The position numbers and the translations under genes were made by a program. A model generated the notes under the pieces. That model saw nothing but the letters and a program-made list of their open reading frames with translations, made no database searches and had not been told where the DNA came from. This document shows positions 1-11,084 of a stretch of 64,000 bases of DNA, one piece after another (positions within the stretch are counted from its first letter, which is position 1; each line of letters starts with the position of its first letter). Source of the stretch: Nissolia schottii (taxonomy: Eukaryota; Streptophyta; Magnoliopsida; Fabales; Fabaceae); the NCBI GenBank assembly GCA_003254905.1, contig QANU01000286.1, positions 117,356 to 181,355 of the forward strand. The letters run 5' to 3'.

Positions 1-802
1 AAATATATTTAACTCCAAATACAGTACGTGTGTCTTGTATACCATTACTAAACAAAATATAAGACTAACTTGTCTTCTTATTCTTTATGTCTCTGCCCAC
101 ATGTCTTTATATTTTAGTCTTATATCTGCAACCTAATGTAACCTCTGTAAATATGGTCGTTAGTTGATTATCTATTTATGTTGTTGAAATAACGTAACTC
201 TTCTGTCCCAAATAAGAAAATAAAAAGTGACACAAATGAACTGATAAACCCATTTAGATAAAAACAAACACAGAAACTTGCAACACATGCTCAATTCAAC
301 AAGAAGAGTTGCAAAAGAAATTCCCAAGGAAGAACGTACACAAGCTTCTTTTCAGAATAGATATCTCATCACAACCCAAAGAGGGAAGGTGAGGAAGTAA
401 AGGCAAAGGAACTGGGAACCACAATAGAAGAAACATCCAGAGCAATTACAGAGTAACCCCAAAGCAGGACACCTAACATATATACAAGCTATTAACCAAA
501 GGAGCTAAAAAGAGACTAATCATTGAAGCCAAGACAGACCATCCAAATATATCCACTATGATGGGAAACTGATATGAATTCGCACACCACTGTCTTGACC
601 ATTAAAAGTAATAATATTTTTAAAAAGAGGCATGAACTATATGGTGTTAAGAATAGACCTCTGGTGACGATGATGATGAAGAGGTTGTTATGCTATTTTG
701 AGTTGATCCTCTATCCGATGTAGAATATGTTTTCCATTGGTGGTACTTCTCATTTTTCATAAAGATCTATTTCTTCATTCATTGTTATGTGGTTCACTTG
801 AC
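1..802. other. 3' flank of the first WAK-like gene
   Basis: No gene is visible in bases 1-802. From about 300 to 780 the sequence is recognisably similar to 5400-6060, the 3' untranslated and C-terminal coding region of the second kinase gene, so this part belongs to the same tandem duplication. The stretch 660-800 is the decayed remains of the C-terminal tail codons that are still read in the other copy. Bases 1-290 are AT-rich with nothing recognised. Confidence 0.6.
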
Positions 803-3800
803 CTACTTTCCAATTTGGGTCCTTTCTAATTCCATTGCAACTTCTTTCATGGTTGGACGGTTTCTCCCATTCAAGTCCAAGCATCTAAGTGCAAGACTGG
901 CTACTGCAATGATATGATTTTCCTCCCCTTCCTTCTTGATCCTTACATCAATAATGTCAAAGAGACGATTTTCTTTCATAGAGTAAAGGAAATACGTGGC
1001 TAGACTTTCTGGGGATCTTGCCAATGATATCGCCCTTTGCCCTGTTAGAAGTTCAACAAGAACTACTCCAAAACTATAGACATCACTTTTTTCAGTAAAT
1101 TGACTACTTTGAAAGTATTCAGGGTCCACGTATCCAAAAGTTCCTTGAACCACTGTGGTGAGATGAGTATCTTCGGTGGAAACCATTCTTGAAGCTCCAA
1201 AGTCTGCTACTTTTGCCCTATACTTTTCATCCAGTAGTATATTAGTTGATTTAATGTCTCTATGATAAATAGGCTGAGATGCGGACGAGTGTAAGTAAAA
1301 CAGCGATCCCGCAACTTCAGTAGCAATTCTTAACCGCACATCCCATGTCATTGGAAGATCCTCATGTTGATGATGCAAGTAATCAGAAAGGGTGCCGTTT
1401 GGAATGAATTCATACACAAGTAAAGGAATTTCATCCTCCAAACAACATCCTATCAACTTAACCACATTTCTATGGTTAATATGTGAAAGAATGACAAATT
1501 CATTGATAAATTCATCAACATTTCCTTCAACCTTAAACTTTTTCACTGCAACAATTTGACCATTTGCTAGCATGCCCTTGTAAACCGTACCTTGACCTCC
1601 CTTTCCAAGTACTCTGTCCGTGTTAAAGTTGTCGGTGGCCTTTTTTAAGTTCTTTAAGCTAAAGAGTTTAGCTTTGTCAATACTAACTTCACCATTAGAC
1701 AACTTTTGTTCTAACAATAATCCTCCATTCTTTTTGTAGTACTTCTCTTTGCGTTTTTCTTCTATTCTTTTCCTTACTACTTTAAGCAACCACCATAGAG
1801 CAAGGAATACTATAATGGATCCGAGGCTTGTTAGAACTCCTACACATTTAGAACAAAGAGTAAAAGAAATGATTTAATTAGAATGCATTGATAGTGTAAA
1901 ATAATTCTATCATCCAATCATATACCAATAAATCGACAAACATGGTTGACTATCACACCCACTACTTAAAATGTCATACAAACAAAATAAATTGATTAAA
2001 CAATTATGTAAAATCTATTACACAGTTATGGTTTCTTCTTCTCATTTAAAATGGTATCAATATGAGATTGTCTTTGAACAATGACCATTGAGACCAGGAA
2101 TGCTAGTTTTTACACTATTAATGCATTAAAATTAAACTCTAAAAGAAAAAAATAGTCTATAGTTATTTTAAAAAATTAATATATATTTGCTTACCAACAA
2201 CAGCCTTTGTGAGTATATTTTTTGGGTGACACCCTCCTTCCTTTGTTCCATTTCCAGATTTGCCCTTGGGGCAGAAACATTTGTAAGATCCGTCTGTATT
2301 GAGACAATTGTTGTCACTTATGCATGTATGGTTTGATGTCTTACATTCATCAATGTCTGCAAGTTCATGACACAAAATTAAACAGTTGTACTGTCATTCG
2401 AGAAATGAAAAAAAGTAAAAATATTTCTTTAAAGTGATTATTTTGGTTTCTATGCTTATTCTTTTATATGTGTCAATTATGTTTAAGTAATGTGAACATT
2501 TAAATTTGAGTGACTCTTTTAACTGAGACTCAAACTTGGATTTGTTATGTTGTTGTGAACTAGCCATTTGCAGCCAAACACAACCTCAATTGGTTTCTTA
2601 ATTTTAGAGTAATTGTGAGGTGAGTAAATATTGGGGTTTTACCAACGGTGGTCTAGTGATAAAAGCCCATGGTAGACCACAATGTAGCAAAACAGAATCT
2701 GAATGTCACTTGGGAGAATTGTCCATATTTAAGTGCACGCAATACTCAAGTAGAATTGCCTCTAATAGAAAGATATTTATGAAAAACCCAAAATTAATGC
2801 AGTCTTCTTCGATGCTCTTATAAAATTTAAGGGTATAAGTATCCTTTGATCACTCGTGTCTCAAAATTAACCATTTATCTCACTAATTCAAACTACTTAT
2901 TATGTTATATTTGTGATTAAATTATTATCATTAAAATACAACGAAAAATTAGTACCAAAACAAAAACACGGATGCAGAAGAAAATCTGGCTAAAATACAA
3001 ACTAGCTGGGTTTTGGCCGATGAAAATGAGCTCAAATATCCTTTTTTTTGTTTTAAAGATAAATATCCCATTTTCATTAAAGGTGAAGTTTGAACTCAAT
3101 TCCATCATAACCTATATAGATTAAAATCAACATAAGAGGAAACTAGTACTAACGAAAAAAAAAACAAACAAATTGAAAAAGGGAAGGGAAGTTAAATAAA
3201 GTTTAAATAAAGGAATGGAATGAATTACGTACCTTTGCAACCATTTGGATGGTAGGGATTTCCCTCGTAACCTTGTTTACACCTGCACAGGTAACCAGGA
3301 AGGGCGCTCTTGTCATCACAATAGGTGTTGTTGGTGCAGGCATACGCGGGTAGATTTTGTGACGCTTCGCAAGAATCGTTGCCAACAAACCAATCAACAA
3401 CCACCGGGAACCGCTCATACGTGAACTGCTTAGACGTTCCTAACCGCCTGATGGAACCGTTATAGGACCCCTTCTTCGCAATAAAGGAGTAGCTGCAGTT
3501 TCTGTCGCGGACTCCGTTCGAAGCTGCAACACTGTTGTTGGTTTCGAAGGGGCTAAATGCTTGCATTTCCACGTACATCTGTGTTACCGTGGGAATATCC
3601 ACCTCGCAACAACCAATCCCATTGCAAACGCCGTCGCTTATTGTGCTGTCACATCTACAGCATGTTTGGAAAACAATTTTGAGTCATCCACTTGGGATTT
3701 CTTCTTGGGAAGAAACAAATAATACATAGAAAGAACAATTAGAGAAGGAATATAATCAGAAAAATATTGTCTTACTGATATGTGTTGCGTAAATTATATA

Positions 3801-4792
3801 ATGACAAGATCAACTAGAGAGAGGGACGGTGTTACAATGTTATCTACCTTTTTTTTTTTTTTTTAATTATAATGACAAGATTAACTAAACTCAAGCTAAA
3901 ACAGGAATAAAACATTTTAAGATAAAATCATATCCTTAATTTATTCTAATACTTTCTCTCAAATTAAAGTTTTTCGAGCTTTAATTTTGTCATCGTCAAT
4001 CACGAGTTGGATGGAACTCCCAAAAATAGGAGACTACGCAAAGATAATAAAATCATATCCTTAATTTATTCTAACAATCTAAAATTAGTTCTAAACCAAG
4101 ATTAATCCAATTAACATCATTTCTCAAAATTGATTTTAGCCTATAAAACTAATTCCAAAAGAACTAAAATTTATTATTTCCAGTTAGAATAGGAACGATC
4201 AAACATAAATTACTTAAATTATACTTAAAATCACTTTAACTAAAATCGATTCGGAGACACACTAATTTCAAAAAATAGAACTAAACACACACCTACTTAA
4301 ACACCCAGTTGAGTATTTACCACCGCCACCGCTGCCATAGTTGTAAGTGGTGAGATATCCGAAAGTGTCACATCCGATGGTGACGAACTTGTTTCCCATG
4401 CCAGATATGGGAAATTTGGAACCGACTTCAAAGAAGATTCTGCTTTCATTGTGAGAGCAAACCTTGGAGGTCTTGGCGGGATTCTCCACCTCCAATTGAC
4501 CGTCAAGGGTTATGTCTAGGACTACGGAGTCCATTAGGTTCAATAATTTTCCGGACTCGTTGCACCAAACCGAGAATTGGTTAACCGAATCGTCCAAGTA
4601 ACAGTTATTGCCGGTAACGGTTGATTTTCCGATGCCGAAGGGGTATGGAATTGGAGTGTTTCCGCAGGTGCTGTTACATCCCGGCAAGGCTAGATCAGTA
4701 ATTGCAGCTGCTCCTACTCCTACAACCCTGCTTGCACATGCGGCCACCAACAATACCAGCGGCAGTTGCTTGACCGTTGACTTCAGTTCCAT
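803..4792 (-). CDS. wall-associated receptor kinase-like protein, C-terminal tail lost
   Basis: Four exons on the minus strand: 4293-4792, 3233-3654, 2195-2356 and 803-1839. All junctions are GT-AG and the frame is continuous, giving about 706 residues. A signal peptide (about residues 1-29) is followed by a cysteine-rich GUB_WAK-type galacturonan-binding module with the [11 protein letters not shown] motif. Next come a WAK-type region ending in an EGF-like repeat ([17 protein letters not shown]) and a calcium-type EGF repeat encoded exactly by the 162-bp exon (DIDEC start). One membrane segment (about 362-380) precedes a Ser/Thr kinase with GKGGQG loop, catalytic Lys near 461, HRD near 554-556 and DFG near 574-576, so it is an RD kinase. 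WAKs sense pectin fragments at the plasma membrane. Unlike its neighbour at 5857-10327, a 2-base deletion just after the MELER motif shifts the frame to a stop at 803 and removes about 65 tail residues. The kinase domain is complete. A TATA candidate lies at 4980-4985. Exon borders are my reading. Confidence 0.87.
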
Positions 4793-5685
4793 ATTGCCTT
4801 TGATTTGTATCTCTCATATCTGTGCGCTTTGTACTCTGACTCTGCTTCTTTTATTTACCTTCTACATCATTTACATTTTTAAGAATATTTTTTCGTACAT
4901 TGCTTCTTCTTTATTTATTAAATAACATCGTTGGTGACTCGTTTCATTTTTATAAGCTCCTACTTTGAATTCGTTTTCTATATATGGCCAAGTCAAAGTC
5001 AACGTTGGAATATATTATCGTATGACGTGACATACTCGACATTAATTAATTTGTTTTTTCCAATTATGTGTGGGTTAACGCAATTGTAAATGAATAATTT
5101 TAGTGTGAGGATTGCCCGCGATTTTACCTTTGCTGGTTATAAGGTTTGGTTGATGTTATGAGTTTCTTGTTTTTTGTTTTGTTATTATTTTTTATTTTTT
5201 TGAGATTGTGGTTTTGGCTTAGAGTTTGAGGTTGGAAGATTCAAGACAATGAATAGAAATGAGAAAAAAATTTAGAATTACTTGTGTATAAAAAGGAATT
5301 GAAATTCACTCTTTTAAAATATATAAAATACCTTAAAAAAATTACTTAAAATTTTGAAAATTCTTTCACTTATTATCCAAACAAAACATTTACAGCACAT
5401 CAATTGAAATTCTCAAGAAAGAATATTACATGGTTTTTTTTTTCTCCTTAAGAGAGGGAAGGTGAGGGCCTAAACGCAAAGGAACCACAAATCAATTAAG
5501 AAACATCCGGAGCTATTACAGAGTACGCCAAAGCAGTACACCTAACATAAACAAACTATTATTAACCATAGGTGTTCAAAAAATTCTAACCACTGAAGCC
5601 GTGACCATCCAAATGTATCCATCATGATGGAAAACTAATGTGAATTCACACCACTGTCTTGATCATGATAAAAGGGTTCCATCAT
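4793..5685. other. intergenic: WAK promoter and 3' flank of the second WAK gene
   Basis: No gene is seen. Bases 4793-5050 are the likely promoter and 5' leader of the upstream kinase gene, with TATATA on the minus strand at 4980-4985. Bases about 5390-5680 resemble 290-600 and are the 3' flank of the second kinase gene. Confidence 0.5.
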
Positions 5686-5844
5686 TATGCACTAACATTA
5701 TAAAGTTTTTAACCCTGTCATTTAATCAAATCTTATTAGATAAGTAAAATTAATTCTCTCATTCACAATTTAAAAATGAATGCATATAAAATGATTTGAT
5801 TTAATTGGATGACGGTGTAAAAAACTTTACACTGTCAATACATA
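5686..5844. mobile_element. MITE with about 45-bp imperfect terminal inverted repeats
   Basis: The left end (TATGCACTAACATTATAAAG and following bases) and the right end, read in reverse complement (TATGTATTGACAGTGTAAAG), form imperfect inverted repeats that run on to AATCAAATC. There is no coding capacity. It begins 13 bases past the stop codon of the second kinase gene, so it lies in that gene's 3' untranslated region. It is missing at the equivalent place of the first kinase gene near 600-625. The boundaries and a TA target duplication are uncertain. Confidence 0.65.
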
Positions 5845-5856
5845 ACAATTAAACTC

Positions 5857-8800
5857 TTATTTAAAGGAGGCATGACCTGAGGTGTTAAGAATAGGCATAA
5901 TGACTTCTGATGTTGATGAGAAGGTTGTTATGCTATTTTGAGTTGATCCTGATGTAGAATATGTTGTCCATTGGTGGTACTTTTCATTCCCATAATGATC
6001 TATTTCTTCATTGCTCTGTGATTCACATGATGTGCTTTCCAATTTTCGGATCCTTTCTAATTCCATTGCAACTTCTTTCATAGTTGGACGGTTTCTCCCA
6101 TTCAAGTCCAAGCATCTAAGTGCAAGATTGGCTACTTCAATGATATGATTTTTCTCCACTTCCTTTGTAAGCCTTTCATCAATAATATCAAAGAGACGAT
6201 TTTCTTTCATTGAGTTAAAGAAATATGTCGCTAGACATTTGGCTTCTCGGGATCTTGTCAATGATACCGCCTTTTGCCTTGTTAGAAGCTCAGCAAGAAG
6301 TACTCCAAAGCTATAGACATCACTCTTTTCGGTAAGTTGCCAAGTTTGAAAGTATTCAGGGTCCAAGTATCCAAAAGTTCCTTGAACAACTGTGGTAAGG
6401 TGAGTATCTTCAACAGAAACCATTCTTGAAGCTCCAAAGTCTGCTACTTTTGCTCTATATTTTTCGTCCAATAGTATATTAGTTGATTTAATATCTCGAT
6501 GATAAATAGGTTGAGAAGCAGATGAGTGTAAGTAAAACAATGATCCAGCAACTTCAGTAGCAATTCGTAATCGCATATCCCATGTCATTGATAAGTCTTC
6601 ATTTGGTTGATGCAAATATTCAGAAAGGGTACCATTGGAAATGAATTCATAGACAAGCAAAGGAATCTCTGCCTCCAAACAACATCCTAACAATTTAACC
6701 ACATTTCTATGGTTAATCTGTGAAAGAATGACAACTTCATTGATGAATTCATCAACATTTCCTTTAACCTTAAACTTTTTCACTGCAACAATTTGACCAT
6801 CTGCTAGCATGCCCTTGTAAACGGTACCTTGGCCTCCTTGTCCAACTACTCTGTTCATATTGAAGTTGTCAGTGGCCTTTTTTAAGTTCTTTAAGCTAAA
6901 GTGTTTAGCTTTGTCAACATTAACTCCACCATTGGACAATTTTTGTTCTAACAACAATCCTCCATTTTTTCTGTAGAACTTCTCTTTGCGTGTTATTGCC
7001 ATGGTTTTCCTTATTATTTTACGCAACCTCCATACAGCAATGGATATGATAATGGACCCCAGGCTTGTAAACACTCCTGCATATTAGGGACAGAGTGAAA
7101 CAGATTAATTTGCCTGGTAAAAGAGAATGTAAGAATATTTTATAATAATAACTATTTTATAATAATGATGCACAACAATTAAACTCATTGACAAGAAAAA
7201 ACCAAAGAAAAGTTAAGACACCCCATATTTGAAACTAAACTATAAGTGTTATACCAAATGAACATACATATTATTTACCAAAAAAATAAACAGACACATT
7301 TTTTAAGAAATTAAAAGAAAAAGAGAATCGGCATATAGCTGAAAAACCTTTAGTATTGCTTACCAAAAATAGCCTTTCTAAATATATTTGTTGGGTGACA
7401 CCCTCCTTCCTTTGTTCCATTTCCATATTTCCCCTTAGGGCAAAAGCATATGTAAGATCCATCCGTATTGAGACAGTTGTTGTCACTTATGCATGTATGC
7501 TGTGATGTCTTACATTCGTCAATATCTGCGAGTTCATCACATAAAATTAACAGTTACGTTGTCAATAGAAAAATTAAAGAAAAATTAACAAACTTTTGAA
7601 TAGCGAGAAACAAAGAAAATGATGAAACAAAAACGAAATGAAAACAAAGAATAAAATTTTGATGTTTACATGCACAAATTTTTTAATAATAATACACAAA
7701 TTTTTCTATATACATGCACAAACGACGGAAATGAAAACAAAGACTAGAAAGAAACTTTCGGTGCTCACATTCACAATTTTTTTAACAACCATACACAAAC
7801 TTTTTTAAACACGTGCACAGGAGCGGAGCTAGAGCAATCTGGTGGAAAGGGTTAATATTTATTAAATTAATTTTATACAAAAAAAATTATGAAAAAAATA
7901 ATATGTATATTATAATTTTTTGCAAAAGTAATAATAATTTTTTACTCTTACCTACAAAGTTAAATAAAAGTCACGATATACATAGTGAAAATTTTATTCA
8001 TAGAACTAAAGATCCACATCTATTATTAAATTTGTACTTAAAATAACAATTATCTCTTCATATTAGTATGAGTTATGCTACACGTACACCAAAAAATATA
8101 CACCATACATACACCCTATATTTATATACATAAAGTTTATGTTTTAATGTCTGTAATGTTTGTGCACTTAATTAAGTATAATTAAGAATATCATCTATAA
8201 GTTTGTAATGTTTGCGCAATATTCATGGTATTTGCGCACTATTAATAATTGTGTTTTAATGCCTGTAATGTTTGCGCACTATTAATAATTGTGCATTATT
8301 AATGGTGTATGTTTGAATGTATAAAATTGGGTGTACATGTAGCATTTTTGTATTAGTATTATAGTGTAAGTATCAAGACATTAGAGAGGGACCCAGTATG
8401 TATGAGTCTACAATTATTTATTTTTTTAGTAGTGTAAATGTTAATTAAAAAAATCAAAAAAGGATAAACAATAAAAAGAAATTATAATTTTTTAAAAATG
8501 AAATTGGGGGGCATCAGCCTCCCTTTCCCCTAAGGACGTATTGTCCCTGGAGCACAAATTTTTTTACAACTTTTTAAACAACTAAAAATAAAGAATATGA
8601 CAAAAATAATAAAAAATGAAGAAGAAAAACTGAAAAAATAAAATAAAAAAAATTAATGATTGTGATAAAGGAAGAAGAATAAGGAGGGAAAAAAATGAGC
8701 ATTAAATAAATGTATAATTGATGGATGCAAAAATAATGTATAGAAAACATTTTTGACTTATAAAAAGCGAAAATAAATGGTGAATTAATGACGTCATCCA

Positions 8801-10327
8801 CCACTCAACAACCTTTCCTCCGTATAAAGGACATTACGCTGTCTTCGTGGGCATATTTAAATCACGTGTCAAAAAAAAACCACCGTATAAAATAAATAGG
8901 GCAGCTGCTTCTAACTCATCTGAGAATAAATACTCATGTTACTTAATTTATTTATTTTTGATATTTTTTATAATTAAATTCATTGAATTTTATTATCATT
9001 TTATAATCTAATATAACATACTGATAAATTATATGATGTAATGTAATAATTAATATTTTTTAATATAATATTTATATAGAAGTGCATCGTTACACCTTAT
9101 AAGTTGAATTTTTCAATAATTTTTCTAATGAAAAGTTTATCACGATCATATATAACATGAAATAATAATAAAATTTAATAAATTTAGTTATAAAAATTAT
9201 TAAAAATAAATAAATTAAATAGCATGAAATATTTAAAAGAGGTAAGAAACTGCGGTTAAATAGTAGTAAAATGTAGAGAGAACAAGTTAGTTATGAAAAA
9301 CATGTTTTAAATCCTCCAAAATGCAAGCCACGTTTTTAACACATATATGACTAGCGAATGAATGAAATAGGTAAGTTAAATAAATGTTGGAAGAGTAGAG
9401 GAACGAAATACCTTTACAACCATTAGGATGGTAGGGGTTTCCGTCGTAACCCTTTTTACATCTGCACAGGTAACCACGAACAGTGCTATGAATGTCATCA
9501 CAATGGGTGTTAATGTTGGAGCAGGCATACCCGCGTTGATTCCGGGAAGCTTGGCAAGAATCGTTTCCAACAAACCAATCAATAACCACAGGAAAGCGCC
9601 GCTCAAACAAGAACGGTTGAGACGCTCCGAACTGCCTCACAGAATGATAATAAGAGCCCTTCTTCGCGATAAAGGAATAGCTGCAGTTCAGTTGAGGATA
9701 TCTATAGTGAACCCTGTACGGAAAGAGGCGAAATGCTTGTATTTGGGCGAAAATATTGCCCCTCCTCGAAGGAGGAATATCCGCCTCGCAACAACCTGCC
9801 CCCGTACAACTTCCCTGATCCCTCATTGTTTTGGGGTCCTCACACCTTGTTAAGCACCCGGTGGAGGCTTTATCGCGGCTGTCGTCGCTGTCGTGGGTGG
9901 TGAGATAGCCGAAAACGTCGCAGCCAATGGTGACGAACTTGTTTTTTCCCTTGCTTGATAAGCCAAAGGGAGTACCCATCTTGAAGGTGATAACTTCAGT
10001 ACTATGGTTATTATACCAAACGCTGCAGTTGGAGATGGAGATCCTCTCCACCTCCAATTCACCATCATGAAGGCTTATGTTTAGGATTGAGGCCTTCTCT
10101 TCCTCTTCCTCTTCCTCTTCTAGGTACAATGTTTTCGACCGGCACTGAACCGAAAACGGCGGTGCCAAGAAGCAGTTATTGCCGGTAACGGTTGATTTCC
10201 CCATGCCAAATGGGTATGGAATTGAAGTGTTTCCACAAGTGTTGCTACATCCAGGCAAGGCTATGTCTGTTGCCAGGGCAGTCACCAGCACTAGGGCCAA
10301 TTGCATAACCGTGGCCGTACCTCCCAT
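5857..10327 (-). CDS. wall-associated receptor kinase-like protein, full length
   Basis: Three exons on the minus strand: 9412-10327, 7364-7525 and 5857-7076. Splice phases match and give about 765 residues. The first exon carries a signal peptide (start chosen at MGGTATVMQ), the GUB_WAK module with [11 protein letters not shown], and the WAK/EGF-like region ending NPYHPNGC. In the paralogue this stretch is split by an intron at 3655-4292, absent here. The second exon is a calcium-type EGF repeat (DIDEC). The third encodes the membrane segment and an RD kinase: GQGGQG loop, Lys near 459, HRD near 552-554, DFG near 572-574. A Ser/Thr-rich tail of about 65 residues follows. An acidic run of about eight glutamates lies in the extracellular domain at about 10095-10118. 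Expected role is plasma-membrane sensing of cell-wall pectin. The first intron is about 1.9 kb and holds transposon sequence; a hAT-like element ends about 155 bases upstream of the start codon. Confidence 0.9.
7818..8549. mobile_element. possible DNA transposon remnant in WAK intron 1
   Basis: The left end CAGGAGCGGAGCTAGAGC matches the start I know from a common plant DNA-transposon family (CAGGGGCGGAGC type). A right end with CCCTG lies near 8545-8549 after AT-rich sequence. A smaller Mutator-like MITE is nested inside. No convincing target duplication was found, so the limits are tentative. A similar start occurs near 48047. Confidence 0.35.
8070..8350. mobile_element. Mutator-like MITE, 281 bp with 9-bp target duplication
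   Basis: Inverted ends ATGCTACACGTACACC (8075-8090) and GGTGTACATGTAGCAT (8330-8345) differ by one base when paired. They are flanked by the 9-bp direct repeat TATTAGTAT at 8061-8069 and 8351-8359, the duplication length typical of Mutator-like elements. It has no open reading frame of note. A relative in opposite orientation lies at 51733-51967. Confidence 0.8.
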
Positions 10328-10482
10328 GTCGTCTTTTCTCTTCAGTTTGCTATATACTATACACACACAAAACAAGTACGAAATGGAAAACCTGTTCTCT
10401 TGGTCTGTACTTGTATATTTGAGCCTACAATCTTTATCACCCTCCTTAATCGGCAATTATTGCATTTTATTCTAATATATAG

Positions 10483-11084
10483 TATGAGTGTCAAATGAGC
10501 CGGGCCAAAATTATGATTCGACTTGTTTATGTCAGTCCGCAGGCATAAACGGGTCAGTCTGCCAGCCAATTTATTTTTTAAAAAAATAAAATTTTGGTCT
10601 ATTTTTTATGATTTAAATACAAAGTTGTGAATAANNNNNNNNNNNNNNAAAAAAAAGAATAACAAGAGAATGCATTTAATTAACACCTAGAGTCTAAACC
10701 CGCGCGATGATCAACAAGTTTTAAAATATCCAAAAAATGTTTTAATTATTTCTTAAGGTAACTTAGCAATTTAGTTTGTAATTTGGGTTTCAATTTGAAC
10801 GTGAGATATCAATTATCATGTAGTTTTATTAACTTAATTTTTAAAAATAACAATTTAGTTTTTGGTTTTCAAAAATTTAAAATTTTAAAAAAAATTTAAG
10901 AAAATTTCACGGACTCATGGGCTAGCCCGTGAGCCTGTCTAGCCAGCCCGTTTAGCCCGCGGGTTTAAACGGACCGGGCCATTTTTTTCAAATTTTCACG
11001 GGCTTATTTTTTGCATGTAAAACTCATCTATTTAACCGGGTAAACGGGCCGGACTAGCGGGCCGGACTCATTTTGACAGCCCTA
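10483..11084. mobile_element. hAT-like non-autonomous element upstream of a WAK gene
   Basis: It starts TATGAGTGTCAAATGAGC and ends TTTTGACAGCCCTA, matching the ends of the better-preserved relative at 62071-62363 (TAGGGCTGTCAA). Both carry GC-rich blocks built on GGCCCG/CCCGTTTA next to the ends. The flanking 8-mers (ATATATAG, TTATATAC) are only roughly alike. It contains the 14-base run of N, so its inner sequence is incomplete. Confidence 0.65.
10635..10648. other. assembly gap of 14 N
   Basis: Fourteen undetermined bases interrupt the hAT-like element. A poly-A run follows immediately, consistent with a homopolymer sequencing problem. Confidence 0.95.

Noticed and set aside
4608..4925. 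Plus-strand frame antisense to WAK exon 1
   Set aside because: Lies opposite a clearly coding exon with signal peptide and cysteine motifs.
8574..8804. Minus-strand 76-residue hydrophobic frame in WAK intron 1
   Set aside because: T-rich low-complexity composition inside an intron; not a gene.
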